Source of the DNA: DATNPH01 sp036703315
GTDB lineage: Bacteria; Cyanobacteriota; Cyanobacteriia; Cyanobacteriales; Coleofasciculaceae
NCBI GenBank assembly: GCA_036703315.1
Contig: DATNPH010000151.1
Coordinates: forward strand, 1-64,000
Reading direction: 5' to 3'
DNA: 64,000 nt
Shown here: piece by piece, positions 33,830-43,512 of the stretch
Position numbering within the stretch: the first letter of the stretch is position 1
How the letters are laid out: each line of letters opens with the position of its first letter
Notes under the pieces: generated by a model
The model's input: the letters and a program-made list of their open reading frames with translations, nothing else
Databases searched by the model: none
What the model was told of the DNA's origin: nothing
Position numbers and translations under genes: made by a program

Positions 33830-36009
33830 TACCTGGAGCCTCCCGTGCGTTCTAGTTGCAGATCCATTTCCTGCTCCTCAAAGATGATTTCTATTCCTCT
33901 GGTGTCTTGGAAAATGAACTCAACCCGACGATCGCGTGCATAATCTAGACGCTCAGTGCCAATTGTGCGGCGCTGTTTTTCACCCAAGGAACGAATCGTC
34001 ATTCGCTCTGGGGCGACCCCTTGGCGTAAGAGGTAGTTGCGAGCTGCTAATGCTCGACGGTTGCCTAAATCTAGGTTGTAGGCATCACTAGCACGGGGGT
34101 CCGTGTGACCTTCAATTTCCACGGTGAGAAACGGATATGACTTTAGCACAGCGACTATTTGGTCAAGTACCGCTGCGCTGGCAGGACTAATTGTGGCTTG
34201 GTCGAGAGCAAAGTGAATAATCCTCGGTACACGCAACCTCAAAGGTTCTGGTGGTGGTGGTGGTGGTGGTGGTGGTGGTGGCGGTGGTGGCGGCGGTGCA
34301 CTCGTGCATTGGGGAATACCTGGCTTTGGTGCGTCTGGGTTTTGAGTAACGCTGCTGCCTGGGGACTGCACGCTGGCATTGAGAGCCGGTTCCGAGGTGC
34401 CGTACTGGGGGTGACTTGCGATCGCACTCACCCTATCCCCAGGCTGTAGCGTGTTGAGAGTGACTCTAAAATCCCCCTTGTCATCTGTGGAAACCGTTGT
34501 GAGTGGCTCACTTAACGGTCCATACGGAATCGCTGAATTTTCCCCCCTAACTCGATAGAGTTCAACGGTTGAACCTGGATCGGCTTGACCAGAGAGTTTG
34601 ACCTGAGAACCTAGGACAAAGAACTCACTTGCTGTAAACTGAGGAGCATTGATAGCGGAGTTGCCTGTTTCTTTGCGTCGATTGGGAGAATTCCGTGGAG
34701 GATTAGGACCATCTCCCAGTTGAAAATGGATCGGTTCAACATTCTGGTGGGTGTTGAGGTCAATGCTCAAGCCTTCGAGTCCGGCAAAGCGATTTTTCTC
34801 AATAATGTTGTGATCGCTTTTGGGATACGACGTAACGACTACACCGGGTCCTGTCTGATAACGGATTTGGTTATCAACAACTTGGTGATTGTCTCCCATC
34901 AGGTAAACCGCAGGTCGCCGCAACCGTCTACCGTTATACGTGATTTGGTTATCACGTATCTGTACAGCCCCTTGGGGTTTAAACAAATACACCCCACTGC
35001 CGTCATTTCCACAAATTAAATTTCCAGTAACCTGCGAATTGTCAATCACTCCTTCCAGACGAATAGCATCAGGCATCCCAGCGATACCATTGCCAACAAT
35101 GATGTTTTCTGATACACGCAGATTATTTGCCTGAACCGAAGTAATGATGCCACTACCCTGATGATTAGCAATTCGATTTCGTCTAATAGTCGTCCCCAAA
35201 CTATTGAATACGGACACTCCAAACGCTGATGGCGTCTCTGGCATTCGTTCATCGGGTGGAATACCCAGCCAATTCTGCTCGATTAGGACATCTTTGGGGG
35301 GACTATTTCCTTCATAAAACAAAGGGTTTTGATTCGGGGGTTGCGGCAGACTAGGATCGGGAGGGGGTAACCGATGAGCAATAAAAATATCCGCTGGCGG
35401 TGTGTTCAGCGTCGGTACTTGAGGACGCTCACCGAAACCGTAGAGGCTTAACCCTCGAACTGTGACACCATCCGCAAGGATGCTTAGTCCCCTTAAGATC
35501 TCCTGGTCTGGTGCTGGCGTGATCACTACCACAGGAATGGGAATCTCAATTTCAGCCGTTGCAGACCGGGTCGCATCATAACCCGGTTGCGTAGTACCAT
35601 CAACCACCAGTCCCGGACTTGCCAGGGGTGGCAGCGTTTCATTTAGGCGGATCGTGGTTTGTCCAGGCGATAAATTGAACTCAATACGGGATGATGTACT
35701 AGATGCTAGGGGTTTAACCAGCGCTTTTTCCGCCTCACTTAAGCGATCGACACCTAGCTGACCATTAACAATCTCAATCGCTTCCCGCAACGTCAAGGCA
35801 TCGTCTGCCTGGATTGCTCCATCCTGGTTACTATTAACCACCACCACTACAGGGCTTGTCGCCTGAGCAGTTGCTAAGCCGGGAAACGCTAGGACGCTAA
35901 GAACGCAAAGGAGGACAGAGGGGGTGAGGGGGTGATTTTCTTGGGCATTCCCCTTATTGAGAGCGTTCCTACACCCTAATTTTGTGATTTTTATACCGTT
36001 GTAATTCAT
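33829..36009 (-). CDS. Beta-helix / proline spacer / OmpA-like peptidoglycan-binding protein
   Basis: A 726-residue exported protein. After a signal (VLLCVLSVLAFPGLATAQA) it carries a CSLREA-like start (D-D-A-L-T-L-R-E-A-I-E-I-V-N) and a right-handed parallel beta-helix of NosD type (about 60-440; repeated N-x-I, G-x-G-V patterns such as IRDNQITYNGRR and NHQVVDNQIRYQTG). A small beta domain, a proline run (about 570-588) and a C-terminal OmpA/MotB-type domain (about 598-726) follow. The OmpA peptidoglycan motif is G-H-T-D-P-R-A-S-D-A-Y-N-L-D-L-G-N-R-R-A. It probably ties the apparatus encoded by the operon to the cell wall. It starts 47 bases after the barrel gene and overlaps the next gene. 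Confidence 0.88.
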   Translation of the reverse strand: MNYNGIKITKLGCRNALNKGNAQENHPLTPSVLLCVLSVLAFPGLATAQATSPVVVVVNSNQDGAIQADDALTLREAIEIVNGQLGVDRLSEAEKALVKPLASSTSSRIEFNLSPGQTTIRLNETLPPLASPGLVVDGTTQPGYDATRSATAEIEIPIPVVVITPAPDQEILRGLSILADGVTVRGLSLYGFGERPQVPTLNTPPADIFIAHRLPPPDPSLPQPPNQNPLFYEGNSPPKDVLIEQNWLGIPPDERMPETPSAFGVSVFNSLGTTIRRNRIANHQGSGIITSVQANNLRVSENIIVGNGIAGMPDAIRLEGVIDNSQVTGNLICGNDGSGVYLFKPQGAVQIRDNQITYNGRRLRRPAVYLMGDNHQVVDNQIRYQTGPGVVVTSYPKSDHNIIEKNRFAGLEGLSIDLNTHQNVEPIHFQLGDGPNPPRNSPNRRKETGNSAINAPQFTASEFFVLGSQVKLSGQADPGSTVELYRVRGENSAIPYGPLSEPLTTVSTDDKGDFRVTLNTLQPGDRVSAIASHPQYGTSEPALNASVQSPGSSVTQNPDAPKPGIPQCTSAPPPPPPPPPPPPPPPPEPLRLRVPRIIHFALDQATISPASAAVLDQIVAVLKSYPFLTVEIEGHTDPRASDAYNLDLGNRRALAARNYLLRQGVAPERMTIRSLGEKQRRTIGTERLDYARDRRVEFIFQDTRGIEIIFEEQEMDLQLERTGGSR

Positions 36010-36056
36010 GGGAAGTCCAGAGCAGCTTGCATTGGAGTAGAAGCGTGATTAATCGC

Positions 36057-39000
36057 CTATTTATCTGTGCTTGTCGGATTGGTTATGGGCGTGTTTGATT
36101 GCCCGCCTGGGGCGTCAGGCTTCTCGTCCGTTGAAGCAGGCGATGAAGGCGATCGTTCTGGTACATCTGGGCCAGAAGGGGAAGAAGGAGAGGTAACCTC
36201 TGAAGCAACCGGTTTCACACGCGTTTCCTGCTGCTGAGGTGGCACAACTCTTTGCCGCCCAAAGCCACCAAAAAGTTCGTTTACCTTGAAAGTCACACTC
36301 AGGTAGGGACCATCCTTTGAGCGATATCCCGTAAAATCTCGGTCATCGACACTACCAAAGCTGTAGCCAACCCCAATCCGCAAATCGGGTGTTAGGTAAT
36401 AACCCGCTTCCACAGCCACACCCACTTCACTCGGGCCAGGCGCAGACTGACCAATCCAGCGTCCTTCAACAGCCAAGTCCATTCGATATCCCAGTCGGTA
36501 ACTAGCACGTAGTTGCGATAGAAAGACAGTGGCAGAGTTATTAAAATTAAGGGCTGAATAGGTGGTGGCATTGCGAAGTGCTCCCTTGCCGTAGAATTCC
36601 CAACGCCAACTGGGGGCATAAATGGCTTCAGCGGCGAACACATGTTCCTCTGAACCCGTACCCGTACCTTCAAGCAAGGTTAGGGGAGTTGTGGAGGGAT
36701 TGAGGCGGTACTCGTAGCGCAACAGGGCATTCCATTGATCGCTATCTGGGTCACGATAAGCTAGTCCTACCCTCAGTGTGGAACTATTTCCTAGTCCGAG
36801 CACTCCTTGGTTTGCGAAGTTAGCCTGTTCATAACGAGCGAGAGCTGTAAGCGCAGGTGAGAGTTTACCAGCAGCGGCAGCTGTAATGACAGTGTTGTCG
36901 TTTCCAGAGCCTGTGCGATGCTCCACGCGACCAGATGCTTTGAAATCTGGACTATCGGTATATTCAAACCCGACATTAAAAACGTCTCCGCCTAAGAGGG
37001 CTAACGAGTAAGCACTTTGACCAAAGGCAAAGGGTTGGAGATACCTGGGTCCTGCCGCTGTGGGAATCGAACTATTACTGAAGGTGTGTTCGTAGCCCAG
37101 GTTTATCCTCAATCCAGGGGTAACCACCCAACGATGATTCAGTCCAACTGCCCCCTGACCCGTAACGGTATTAAAGCCACTAATCACTGAGTATCGACCG
37201 GTCAGGGACGTATTTTCCCCTAACTTGTGCTCCAGAATTGTGTCTAGGCTGGTGATTGAGTCACTACCCAAAAGCCCGCCATCAAAAAACTGGTGAGCTA
37301 GTCGTACCGTGACGCCGGGATACACGCCCCAATCCAGCCCAACAGTAGTGCGATTGGGATAGAGTGGGTCATTACCGCTGAGGTTTAGTTCGTTTTGTGC
37401 CCGGAACGTCAGGCTTTCACTTAAGGGGAAGCCCAGTCGAGAAACCAGCTGGCTAGCATCGCCGCTGAAAGCATTGCTAACCCGGTCATCGCGGGAACGA
37501 TTGACATAATCAACGGCGAGAGTAGCTGCCCCGATTTGTTGTTGGATACCAGCGTTGATGGTGGTCAGAGAGTTATTAACAGCGCTACCGGGTGGGGCTT
37601 CAGGTAATGGGTTAAATAGATCAAATGGGGTCAAGGGGCGTAGGGCTGAGGCAATCCCGAAATTGACTTCGTGATCGTACCCAGCTCGTAAGCGGGTGGA
37701 TGAACCCAATTGATAGGAGAGTCCTCCTCCGTATCGGGTCTGTCCAGGCACATAACTGGTGGTCGCATTATTGGTAAAGTTTTCTTCTACCGAGCGGTAG
37801 TAGGCAAGGGCTTCCAGACCTCGAATCGGGATGGCATTAAATTCAACCCGATAAGCCGAACCCGTGACTCCACCCAAAAACAGAGAATTATCAAAGGAGT
37901 GGGCATATTCTCCGATCAGGTGACCGCTTTGACCTAAGGCTACCCGGAAATCTGCGCCATACAGTTCAAAGTCCTGTATCCCTTGGTCTTGTCGAAGGTA
38001 AGTGGCGGCAATCCAGCTTTCGGCGTCGAAATTCTGAGACAAGTTGTATTGCAACCGCCCTGCATAAAGATTTGTGTCACCACCTCCCCTCGTATCGTAT
38101 TGGTAGGTGATTACAATCTTCCGCACCAGCAAGGTTGAACCGCCGATGACTTGACCCGTCGGGTTTGTAAAGAAGCCAAATTCTGTGGCGAGAACGGGAC
38201 GCCGAAACATGATACTGCCTCGGTCGTAGTCAATCTCGTAATCCTTGCCGCGACTGAGAAGTTTGCGCTCAATGACTGTTCCTGGGCGATCGCTTTCTTC
38301 CGTTTCGATGAAAATGTTTTCACTACCCCCGATCACCAGGCGTCGAGAGAGGAAGTAATAGCCACTCGTCCCGTTGGGAGCGATCGTATCTCGTTGGAAA
38401 CCTTGGATATCACGGCTATACAAGGCAGTGAGCTGAAGATTACCAATGTTGTAATTGCCCTTAAATCCGTGCAGTTGGCGCGTTGTTGCCGTAAACAGCT
38501 GGGACACCCTGGCAAATTCCTGGGTGTTGTAATCTCCCCACATGGCATAGTCAGGTTCTGCTCCAAGCACTGGCGAAGTGCGTTCAAATCGGAGAAAGAC
38601 GCTATCAGTGGAGGGAGTTAGATAATCGACCGTGGAGCTATCGCCATAAACAGGATATTGCTGCTCACAAAACTGTGGACCTCGGAACAAACGAGTTGTA
38701 CCTTCACAGGTTTCGTTGAGGTTGCGATCGCTATTGTAAGCACCTGTGAACAACCACTCCCCAATTCGTCCTGTGGCGAAAATAGCACCGCTTAGATTAG
38801 CTTCGGTACCATCGTTAATGGTGTCAGGGTCGAGAAAGTCACTTCGACGACCCCAGAAGTTAGTCCCGGCTGCACCAATTCGGAAGTTGATAGAACCCGT
38901 TACCAAGGACGGTCGCAAGTTGGTAATAAACTCTACCTGGGTGTAAGCCTCAATGGGAGAATCCTTAGGAGCGAGGTATTGAGCATCCGGGATTGGGAAT

Positions 39001-40352
39001 TCCCTCGTTTCCTGCCTCCTGTCGTCTGTTTTGGGTTTCGTATTGTCTACAGCAGCACGTATACGGACTTTCTGCGCTTCCAAACCGGATTGCAATTGAG
39101 CCGTGAATTGTCCTCCTCGTGCCATGACTTGGAATCCCGCTTGGTCTTTGTCCAAGTCAGCACCGACAAACTTACCCGAGCTAGCGGTCAAGGTGACAAC
39201 GGCATCTTTCGTGATTAATTGACCATTTTCATCAACAATTTGTCCAGAGAAGGCAAGGACAGACCGTCCATCAGCTGGCACGCGGGGGTTCCCAACCGGA
39301 GAAATTTCTATCTGGGCAGTTGTGTCTTTAACAGTCAGTTGAACGCTAACAGGTGTCCCATTGCCAGCTTGAACTGTAAGGGTATTCTCTCCTTTGTCCA
39401 GAGGGATGTTGTACCAAACCTGGGTAACGAGATTTTGGGTTGCATCTCGCTGCTGATCGGTGACAATCGAGGGGTCGAGAGGTTTTTGGTTGACTCTGAC
39501 CTGGATTTGAGCATCCCGATTGTACTGAACAGCCAGATTAGTAGAGCGTGACGCTACTACACCACTTTGGGGGGTGAGGATTCGCACCTCGTTAGCAGCC
39601 AGAGTAGCCCCGGAGGGAGTTGAAGGGGCATTGTTTTGAGATACAGTTCCTGTGGGGGGGTTAGGGGGCTTGGGGACACTGAGAGGTTGAGAGTTCTTGG
39701 CGTCAGTGTTAGACAGTTGAACAGGAGAATTCACAATCCAAACAAGTTGAGAATTCAGGAGTGGGTCTTTTGCTCCCTCCACAGAGTTGGAGGAACGAGA
39801 TTCACTAGGGGTTCTAATTTCTCTAACTTCTTGCTGTACAGAGTCTTCTGACTTCTGAGGGCTTTGAACCTCAGCCTGCTGGCGAGGGGCAAAAGAGTCT
39901 GCTAGGTTGCTCAGAGGGATTGAGTTACCTGTGATTTTTCCAGCGGCATCTAAGTTAGCTGTGGGACTGGCATCCTTGCCTATCGTTATTGATGAAGGAT
40001 GACTTGGAGATTTCTCCGTATCTAGTTCCGGTTGTTGTCCTATTAGGCTTTTGTCCAGCGATCGCGTTAGCTCAGCGGAACCTAATCCAACGATGCTGCG
40101 CAGTGCTTTTCGACTTACATCATCAGTATCACCATAATCTGTCACCGCATCACCCTGTTTTGGATAGGGTTGTTCTGGCAGTTCCTCTGCGTTAGCAGTC
40201 GGTAGAATGCCGATCATCCCCAACACGCTTGTGACTAACCCAACAGTGATAACGGGAAACCAGCCATTGGACAGCAAATAGTAAAAAGCAAGATTCTTCG
40301 GGCGGTCAAACTTTCGATTTTTGCTTATTGCCTGTTCATGAGTCTTCTTCAT
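36057..40352 (-). CDS. Large outer-membrane beta-barrel protein with Ig-like region
   Basis: A 1431-residue protein. A signal segment (WFPVITVGLVTSVLGMIGIL, cut near ANA) is followed by a Ser/Pro-rich region, Ig/invasin-like modules (about 255-440; N-E-V-R-I-L-T-P-Q-S-G-V-V, VPADGRSVLAFSGQIVDENG) and then about 900 residues of alternating amphipathic strands with many Tyr/Arg/Asn/Gly, as in outer-membrane barrels. The segment LLSRGKDYEIDYDRGSIMF is typical of large surface barrels found next to DUF11 and OmpA genes. The C-terminal 45 residues are a Pro/Ser tail. It overlaps the upstream gene by ATGA, so the two are translationally coupled. A role as anchor or export channel is inference. Confidence 0.8.
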   Translation of the reverse strand: MKKTHEQAISKNRKFDRPKNLAFYYLLSNGWFPVITVGLVTSVLGMIGILPTANAEELPEQPYPKQGDAVTDYGDTDDVSRKALRSIVGLGSAELTRSLDKSLIGQQPELDTEKSPSHPSSITIGKDASPTANLDAAGKITGNSIPLSNLADSFAPRQQAEVQSPQKSEDSVQQEVREIRTPSESRSSNSVEGAKDPLLNSQLVWIVNSPVQLSNTDAKNSQPLSVPKPPNPPTGTVSQNNAPSTPSGATLAANEVRILTPQSGVVASRSTNLAVQYNRDAQIQVRVNQKPLDPSIVTDQQRDATQNLVTQVWYNIPLDKGENTLTVQAGNGTPVSVQLTVKDTTAQIEISPVGNPRVPADGRSVLAFSGQIVDENGQLITKDAVVTLTASSGKFVGADLDKDQAGFQVMARGGQFTAQLQSGLEAQKVRIRAAVDNTKPKTDDRRQETREFPIPDAQYLAPKDSPIEAYTQVEFITNLRPSLVTGSINFRIGAAGTNFWGRRSDFLDPDTINDGTEANLSGAIFATGRIGEWLFTGAYNSDRNLNETCEGTTRLFRGPQFCEQQYPVYGDSSTVDYLTPSTDSVFLRFERTSPVLGAEPDYAMWGDYNTQEFARVSQLFTATTRQLHGFKGNYNIGNLQLTALYSRDIQGFQRDTIAPNGTSGYYFLSRRLVIGGSENIFIETEESDRPGTVIERKLLSRGKDYEIDYDRGSIMFRRPVLATEFGFFTNPTGQVIGGSTLLVRKIVITYQYDTRGGGDTNLYAGRLQYNLSQNFDAESWIAATYLRQDQGIQDFELYGADFRVALGQSGHLIGEYAHSFDNSLFLGGVTGSAYRVEFNAIPIRGLEALAYYRSVEENFTNNATTSYVPGQTRYGGGLSYQLGSSTRLRAGYDHEVNFGIASALRPLTPFDLFNPLPEAPPGSAVNNSLTTINAGIQQQIGAATLAVDYVNRSRDDRVSNAFSGDASQLVSRLGFPLSESLTFRAQNELNLSGNDPLYPNRTTVGLDWGVYPGVTVRLAHQFFDGGLLGSDSITSLDTILEHKLGENTSLTGRYSVISGFNTVTGQGAVGLNHRWVVTPGLRINLGYEHTFSNSSIPTAAGPRYLQPFAFGQSAYSLALLGGDVFNVGFEYTDSPDFKASGRVEHRTGSGNDNTVITAAAAGKLSPALTALARYEQANFANQGVLGLGNSSTLRVGLAYRDPDSDQWNALLRYEYRLNPSTTPLTLLEGTGTGSEEHVFAAEAIYAPSWRWEFYGKGALRNATTYSALNFNNSATVFLSQLRASYRLGYRMDLAVEGRWIGQSAPGPSEVGVAVEAGYYLTPDLRIGVGYSFGSVDDRDFTGYRSKDGPYLSVTFKVNELFGGFGRQRVVPPQQQETRVKPVASEVTSPSSPSGPDVPERSPSSPASTDEKPDAPGGQSNTPITNPTSTDK

Positions 40353-41263
40353 CGCTGCTCCTCCCCATAGGCAGGCGTCACGGCAAAATTCAATCGAGCC
40401 ATTCCTCCTGGTTCAAGTCGTACTAAGCGAGATTGGCTATTGCTTTCGATAAAGCGGCGGTTCGGAGCCAAGGAGTATCCTGGCAAACTGCTTAAGTCCA
40501 GCGCGGCGGTACGATTGCCAGAGATCACGTTGGCTAAAGAGAACAATCCATTTGGATCGGTGGTAATGCGGTTGCCATCGTCCATGTAGACTACGGCATT
40601 CGGTACTCCAGGCTCTCCAGGTTGCTGCTGACCATCAAAGTTTTTATCAACAAACACCCGTCCAACTAGCGTGCCGCAATCGGATAAGATTCCGGGTCGA
40701 ATCCGCAGTTGAAAGGTGGCAATGTTACTTCGAGGTTCCTGAGCCACATTTCTGCCGTCACCTCGGACAGCATCTGAGGTCACCACGACGGCATAAACAA
40801 TATTCAGCGTTTGTTTAGGCGCTAGTGACGGGTATGTGAATGTTACCGTTCGGTTTGAGACTATGGCTGGGGGAAACGTTACGGGCGTTGTCGTGGTTCC
40901 TTCGGTGATAGAGCCTTGCAGTGACTGCGGTAAAAATCGCACACCTATCGGTAGCGTGTCTGTCACCGTAACGTTCGTCGCGATCGCGGTACCTGTGTTT
41001 CTCAGTGCCAACCGATAAATTACGGTATCGCCAGGTTCAGCTGCTGCACGGTCCGCTGTTTTGACTAACTCAAGAATGGCTTGACCAGCTGTCAGCGTAG
41101 TCGGATTGGAATTAACAGGGGTTGGGAGATTGTCACCCGACGCCGAAGCTGTATTTCTGATTTCATTGGCGGTAACGTGGGACGACCCTGTGAAGGAGAA
41201 AGTGGTAAGAAGAACAGTTAGGAGCGCCACATAGCGCTCCAACTGCTGTGTTGGAGATTTCAT
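40349..41263 (-). CDS. Exported DUF11 / SdrD-B-like protein
   Basis: A 304-residue protein with a signal (VALLTVLLTTFSFTGSSHV, cut near TAN). It has one DUF11 domain (about 60-180; A-A-E-P-G-D-T-V-I-Y-R-L-A-L-R-N-T-G-T-A, TVTDTLPIGVRFLP) and one SdrD-B/prealbumin-like domain (about 195-300; G-R-V-F-V-D-K-N-F-D-G-Q-Q-Q-P-G-E-P-G-V-P-N-A-V-V-Y). Such domains bind calcium and form rigid surface modules. First gene of the surface cluster; the promoter should lie in the 757-base gap upstream. It overlaps the barrel gene by four bases (ATGA). Confidence 0.87.
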   Translation of the reverse strand: MKSPTQQLERYVALLTVLLTTFSFTGSSHVTANEIRNTASASGDNLPTPVNSNPTTLTAGQAILELVKTADRAAAEPGDTVIYRLALRNTGTAIATNVTVTDTLPIGVRFLPQSLQGSITEGTTTTPVTFPPAIVSNRTVTFTYPSLAPKQTLNIVYAVVVTSDAVRGDGRNVAQEPRSNIATFQLRIRPGILSDCGTLVGRVFVDKNFDGQQQPGEPGVPNAVVYMDDGNRITTDPNGLFSLANVISGNRTAALDLSSLPGYSLAPNRRFIESNSQSRLVRLEPGGMARLNFAVTPAYGEEQR

Positions 41264-42020
41264 CAGAAGGTAGAATCCTAGAACGCAACCTGGTTTCTAG
41301 ATACTTATGAAAAAAAGTTTGTTTTCCGTAGATACCCTGATCAGCTTTTTAAGTAGATTCCCTGTTGCACAAGATGGGATATTAGCATATGTCCCTCAGT
41401 AGATCTAAGGTATTAAACTATTTCTGTAAAAAAAATAAGCAATTAATCTCCTTGTGTCAAAAAAATCACAACTTCCGCCTGAATCTATTGACTTTAAAGA
41501 AAAAAAAGAGTATGCGAACACAACTAAATTTTCAAAACTACCGATTATTTAGTAGTGCTGAGAAGTTGCTGGTGGCATCAGGTTGGAAGTATGATTATTG
41601 ACCTAGGTATATCTAGGTATATCAGTGTTTACTCGTTACATCCGCATCCAATCTTCCCTGGTGGAGAACAGGGTTGCGTGATACAGGAGGAATGTACAAA
41701 ATTTCCTACTGCCGTTCACTGATTAAAATTGGAAAAAACAACTCTCTTTTAACCTCTAATCTAGATAATTGACTAGACAAATTTAATAGAGTGAACTAAT
41801 AACAATTACTTCTGTTCAATAGGAAGCCAAATAAATTGAGAAGGCGGCTGTTGTGAATTCCTGGATAACAGGCTAACTCGTTTTGGCTGCTTGAGTGCAT
41901 ACATCTTAGCAAGGCATGGAAAACATCCCCCATTGGAGTAATTGCTATTTCCTCTCCTAGGGATGAGGGTAAGAGACGCAAATCATAAGAAAACTTAATA
42001 AAGTAGTATATGATACAAAA
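41264..42020. other. AT-rich divergent intergenic region
   Basis: About 757 bases. It contains a tandem direct repeat ctaggtatat at 41603-41612 and 41613-41622, right after a ttgacc word, which could be part of a promoter or operator. A short frame at 41389-41601 has no supporting features. Promoters of the surface operon (minus) and the EamA gene (plus) are expected here. Confidence 0.5.
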
Positions 42021-43079
42021 ATGGCGCATCCGATTCAGCTACCAGAACGCTCATTGGGCGGGACACCCACGCCCGCTACTATAACCTCGCTTTGTCTTGC
42101 TCTGCTCTCGATTGCTTCTGCCGCAATTTTCATCAAATTCAGCGAACAGGAAATTAGTCCCTACGCTACAGCCTTTAACCGTTTTTGGATTACCACAGTC
42201 ATTTTGGGATTGTGGAGCGGTTTGAAGGCAGTACGCCGACAACAGGAGAACAGCGAAACCCCCCAATCATCCCCTTATACAGGAGCGATGATCGGACAGT
42301 TATTTCTGGTAGGCCTGTTTTTAGCCGGCGACTTGATTCTGTGGGCCTGGTCACTGACACAAACTAGCGTGGCTAATGCAACGTTACTGGCAAACCTGAC
42401 GCCAGTATTCTCCTGTCTAAGTGGATGGTTGTTCTTGCGCAGACGCTTCGATCAGCAATTTCTGTTGGGCATGGTCATTGCGATCGCTGCCATTTTTGCA
42501 ATTGGATTTAATGATTGTCAAATTGCTAGTGGCAAATTCCTTGGAGATATGGCTGCTTTAATGGCTGCTGTGTGTTTCAGCATCTATCTGTCGGTACTGG
42601 AACGACTCCAAATTCACTTAGGGGTTACAAGAATTGTGTTGTGGAGTTCAGCGATCGCTACACTAATATCCTTGCCGATTGTACTGATTGATTCAGGTCA
42701 AGTGTTTCCGACCTCCTGGCAGGGATGGCTCACAGTTATTTCTCTAGCTGGTGTTTGTCAAATCCTGGGACAGGGAATGCTCGTACACTCTCTCGACCAG
42801 TTGTCATCAGAATTCGTGGCTTTATTCCTGCTTTTAGAGCCTATACTGGCTGGAGTTGGAGCTTGGGTATTGTTTTCAGAACAATTGGGTTTGTTGAATC
42901 TAGTTGCGTTTGCGATCGCGTTGGTAGGCGTATACCTTTCTCTATCCAGTCCATCTGCACTTAGAGATCAAGCAATTCAACCAAGTTTGCCAATGTTGCA
43001 GGTAGAAACTGACCCGAAAAATCGAGAGCCAGAAGTGGTCAAGGCTGTACTCAGCAGTTGTGTTGCCAAAAATGCTTGA
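42021..43079 (+). CDS. EamA/DMT-family transporter
   Basis: A 352-residue membrane protein with about ten helices in two EamA halves. The first half has L-S-I-A-S-A-A-I-F-I-K-F-S and NRFWITTVILGLWSG, then ANATLLANLTPVFSCLSGWL; the second half starts GDMAALMAAVCFSIYLSVLE and has LLLEPILAGVGAWVLFSEQ. The family exports amino acids, nucleosides, sugars or drugs; the substrate is not evident. A cytoplasmic tail of about 40 residues follows the last helix. It is transcribed alone. Confidence 0.9.
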   Translation: MAHPIQLPERSLGGTPTPATITSLCLALLSIASAAIFIKFSEQEISPYATAFNRFWITTVILGLWSGLKAVRRQQENSETPQSSPYTGAMIGQLFLVGLFLAGDLILWAWSLTQTSVANATLLANLTPVFSCLSGWLFLRRRFDQQFLLGMVIAIAAIFAIGFNDCQIASGKFLGDMAALMAAVCFSIYLSVLERLQIHLGVTRIVLWSSAIATLISLPIVLIDSGQVFPTSWQGWLTVISLAGVCQILGQGMLVHSLDQLSSEFVALFLLLEPILAGVGAWVLFSEQLGLLNLVAFAIALVGVYLSLSSPSALRDQAIQPSLPMLQVETDPKNREPEVVKAVLSSCVAKNA

Positions 43080-43512
43080 GAACAAATTCGTCCAGTCCAC
43101 AGGAGATTGGGGACTGCCCCAATGCGTGATTAGGGTTGAGCGCAGTCCGGTGATTTGCGATCGCTCCATACCATCCCGAATTGGTAAGACCAGGCGAACT
43201 TCAGAATACAACGGAACACAAACCCCACACAAAATAAATAAGAGAGCCACATTTGTAACTCTCTCAATCATCAGGGTGCATCTACTTGTCTTATTATGGC
43301 GTTTAGGGACGAGGGGTGTCACCCCCTATTTGATAAAGAGTTGATGAAGTGCGAGCGGGTTGCAGCCTCTGAGGCTTGATATTTACACTTCATCGACAGG
43401 ATGCATCAGTTGAACTCGGACTTTATCTTTTCATTTGCTTAGGGCGATAAAAGAGGATGTTGGAGTTTCAACTAGCGGCACTGTTTGGCGTAAATTGGTG
43501 CTAGCGCTCAGC
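43080..43512. other. Convergent intergenic region with a branched hairpin
   Basis: About 430 bases between convergent genes. At 43341-43396, ttgatgaagtg pairs with cacttcatcga (one G-U), enclosing a small agcct/aggct hairpin. It may serve both flanking genes as a transcript end, but there is no T-run. Confidence 0.5.
43341..43396. repeat. Long hairpin with internal stem between convergent genes
   Basis: Outer 11-bp stem (ttgatgaagtg with cacttcatcga) and inner 5-bp stem (agcct with aggct). Confidence 0.6.

Noticed and set aside
33829..36009. Reading the OmpA-type protein as a flagellar or motor protein (MotB)
   Set aside because: It has a cleaved export signal, a beta-helix and a proline spacer and lacks the MotB transmembrane helix; no motor genes are near.
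41389..41601. 70-codon plus-strand frame upstream of the surface operon
   Set aside because: Lys/Asn/Leu-rich product of AT-rich DNA, no ribosome site, no recognisable motif.
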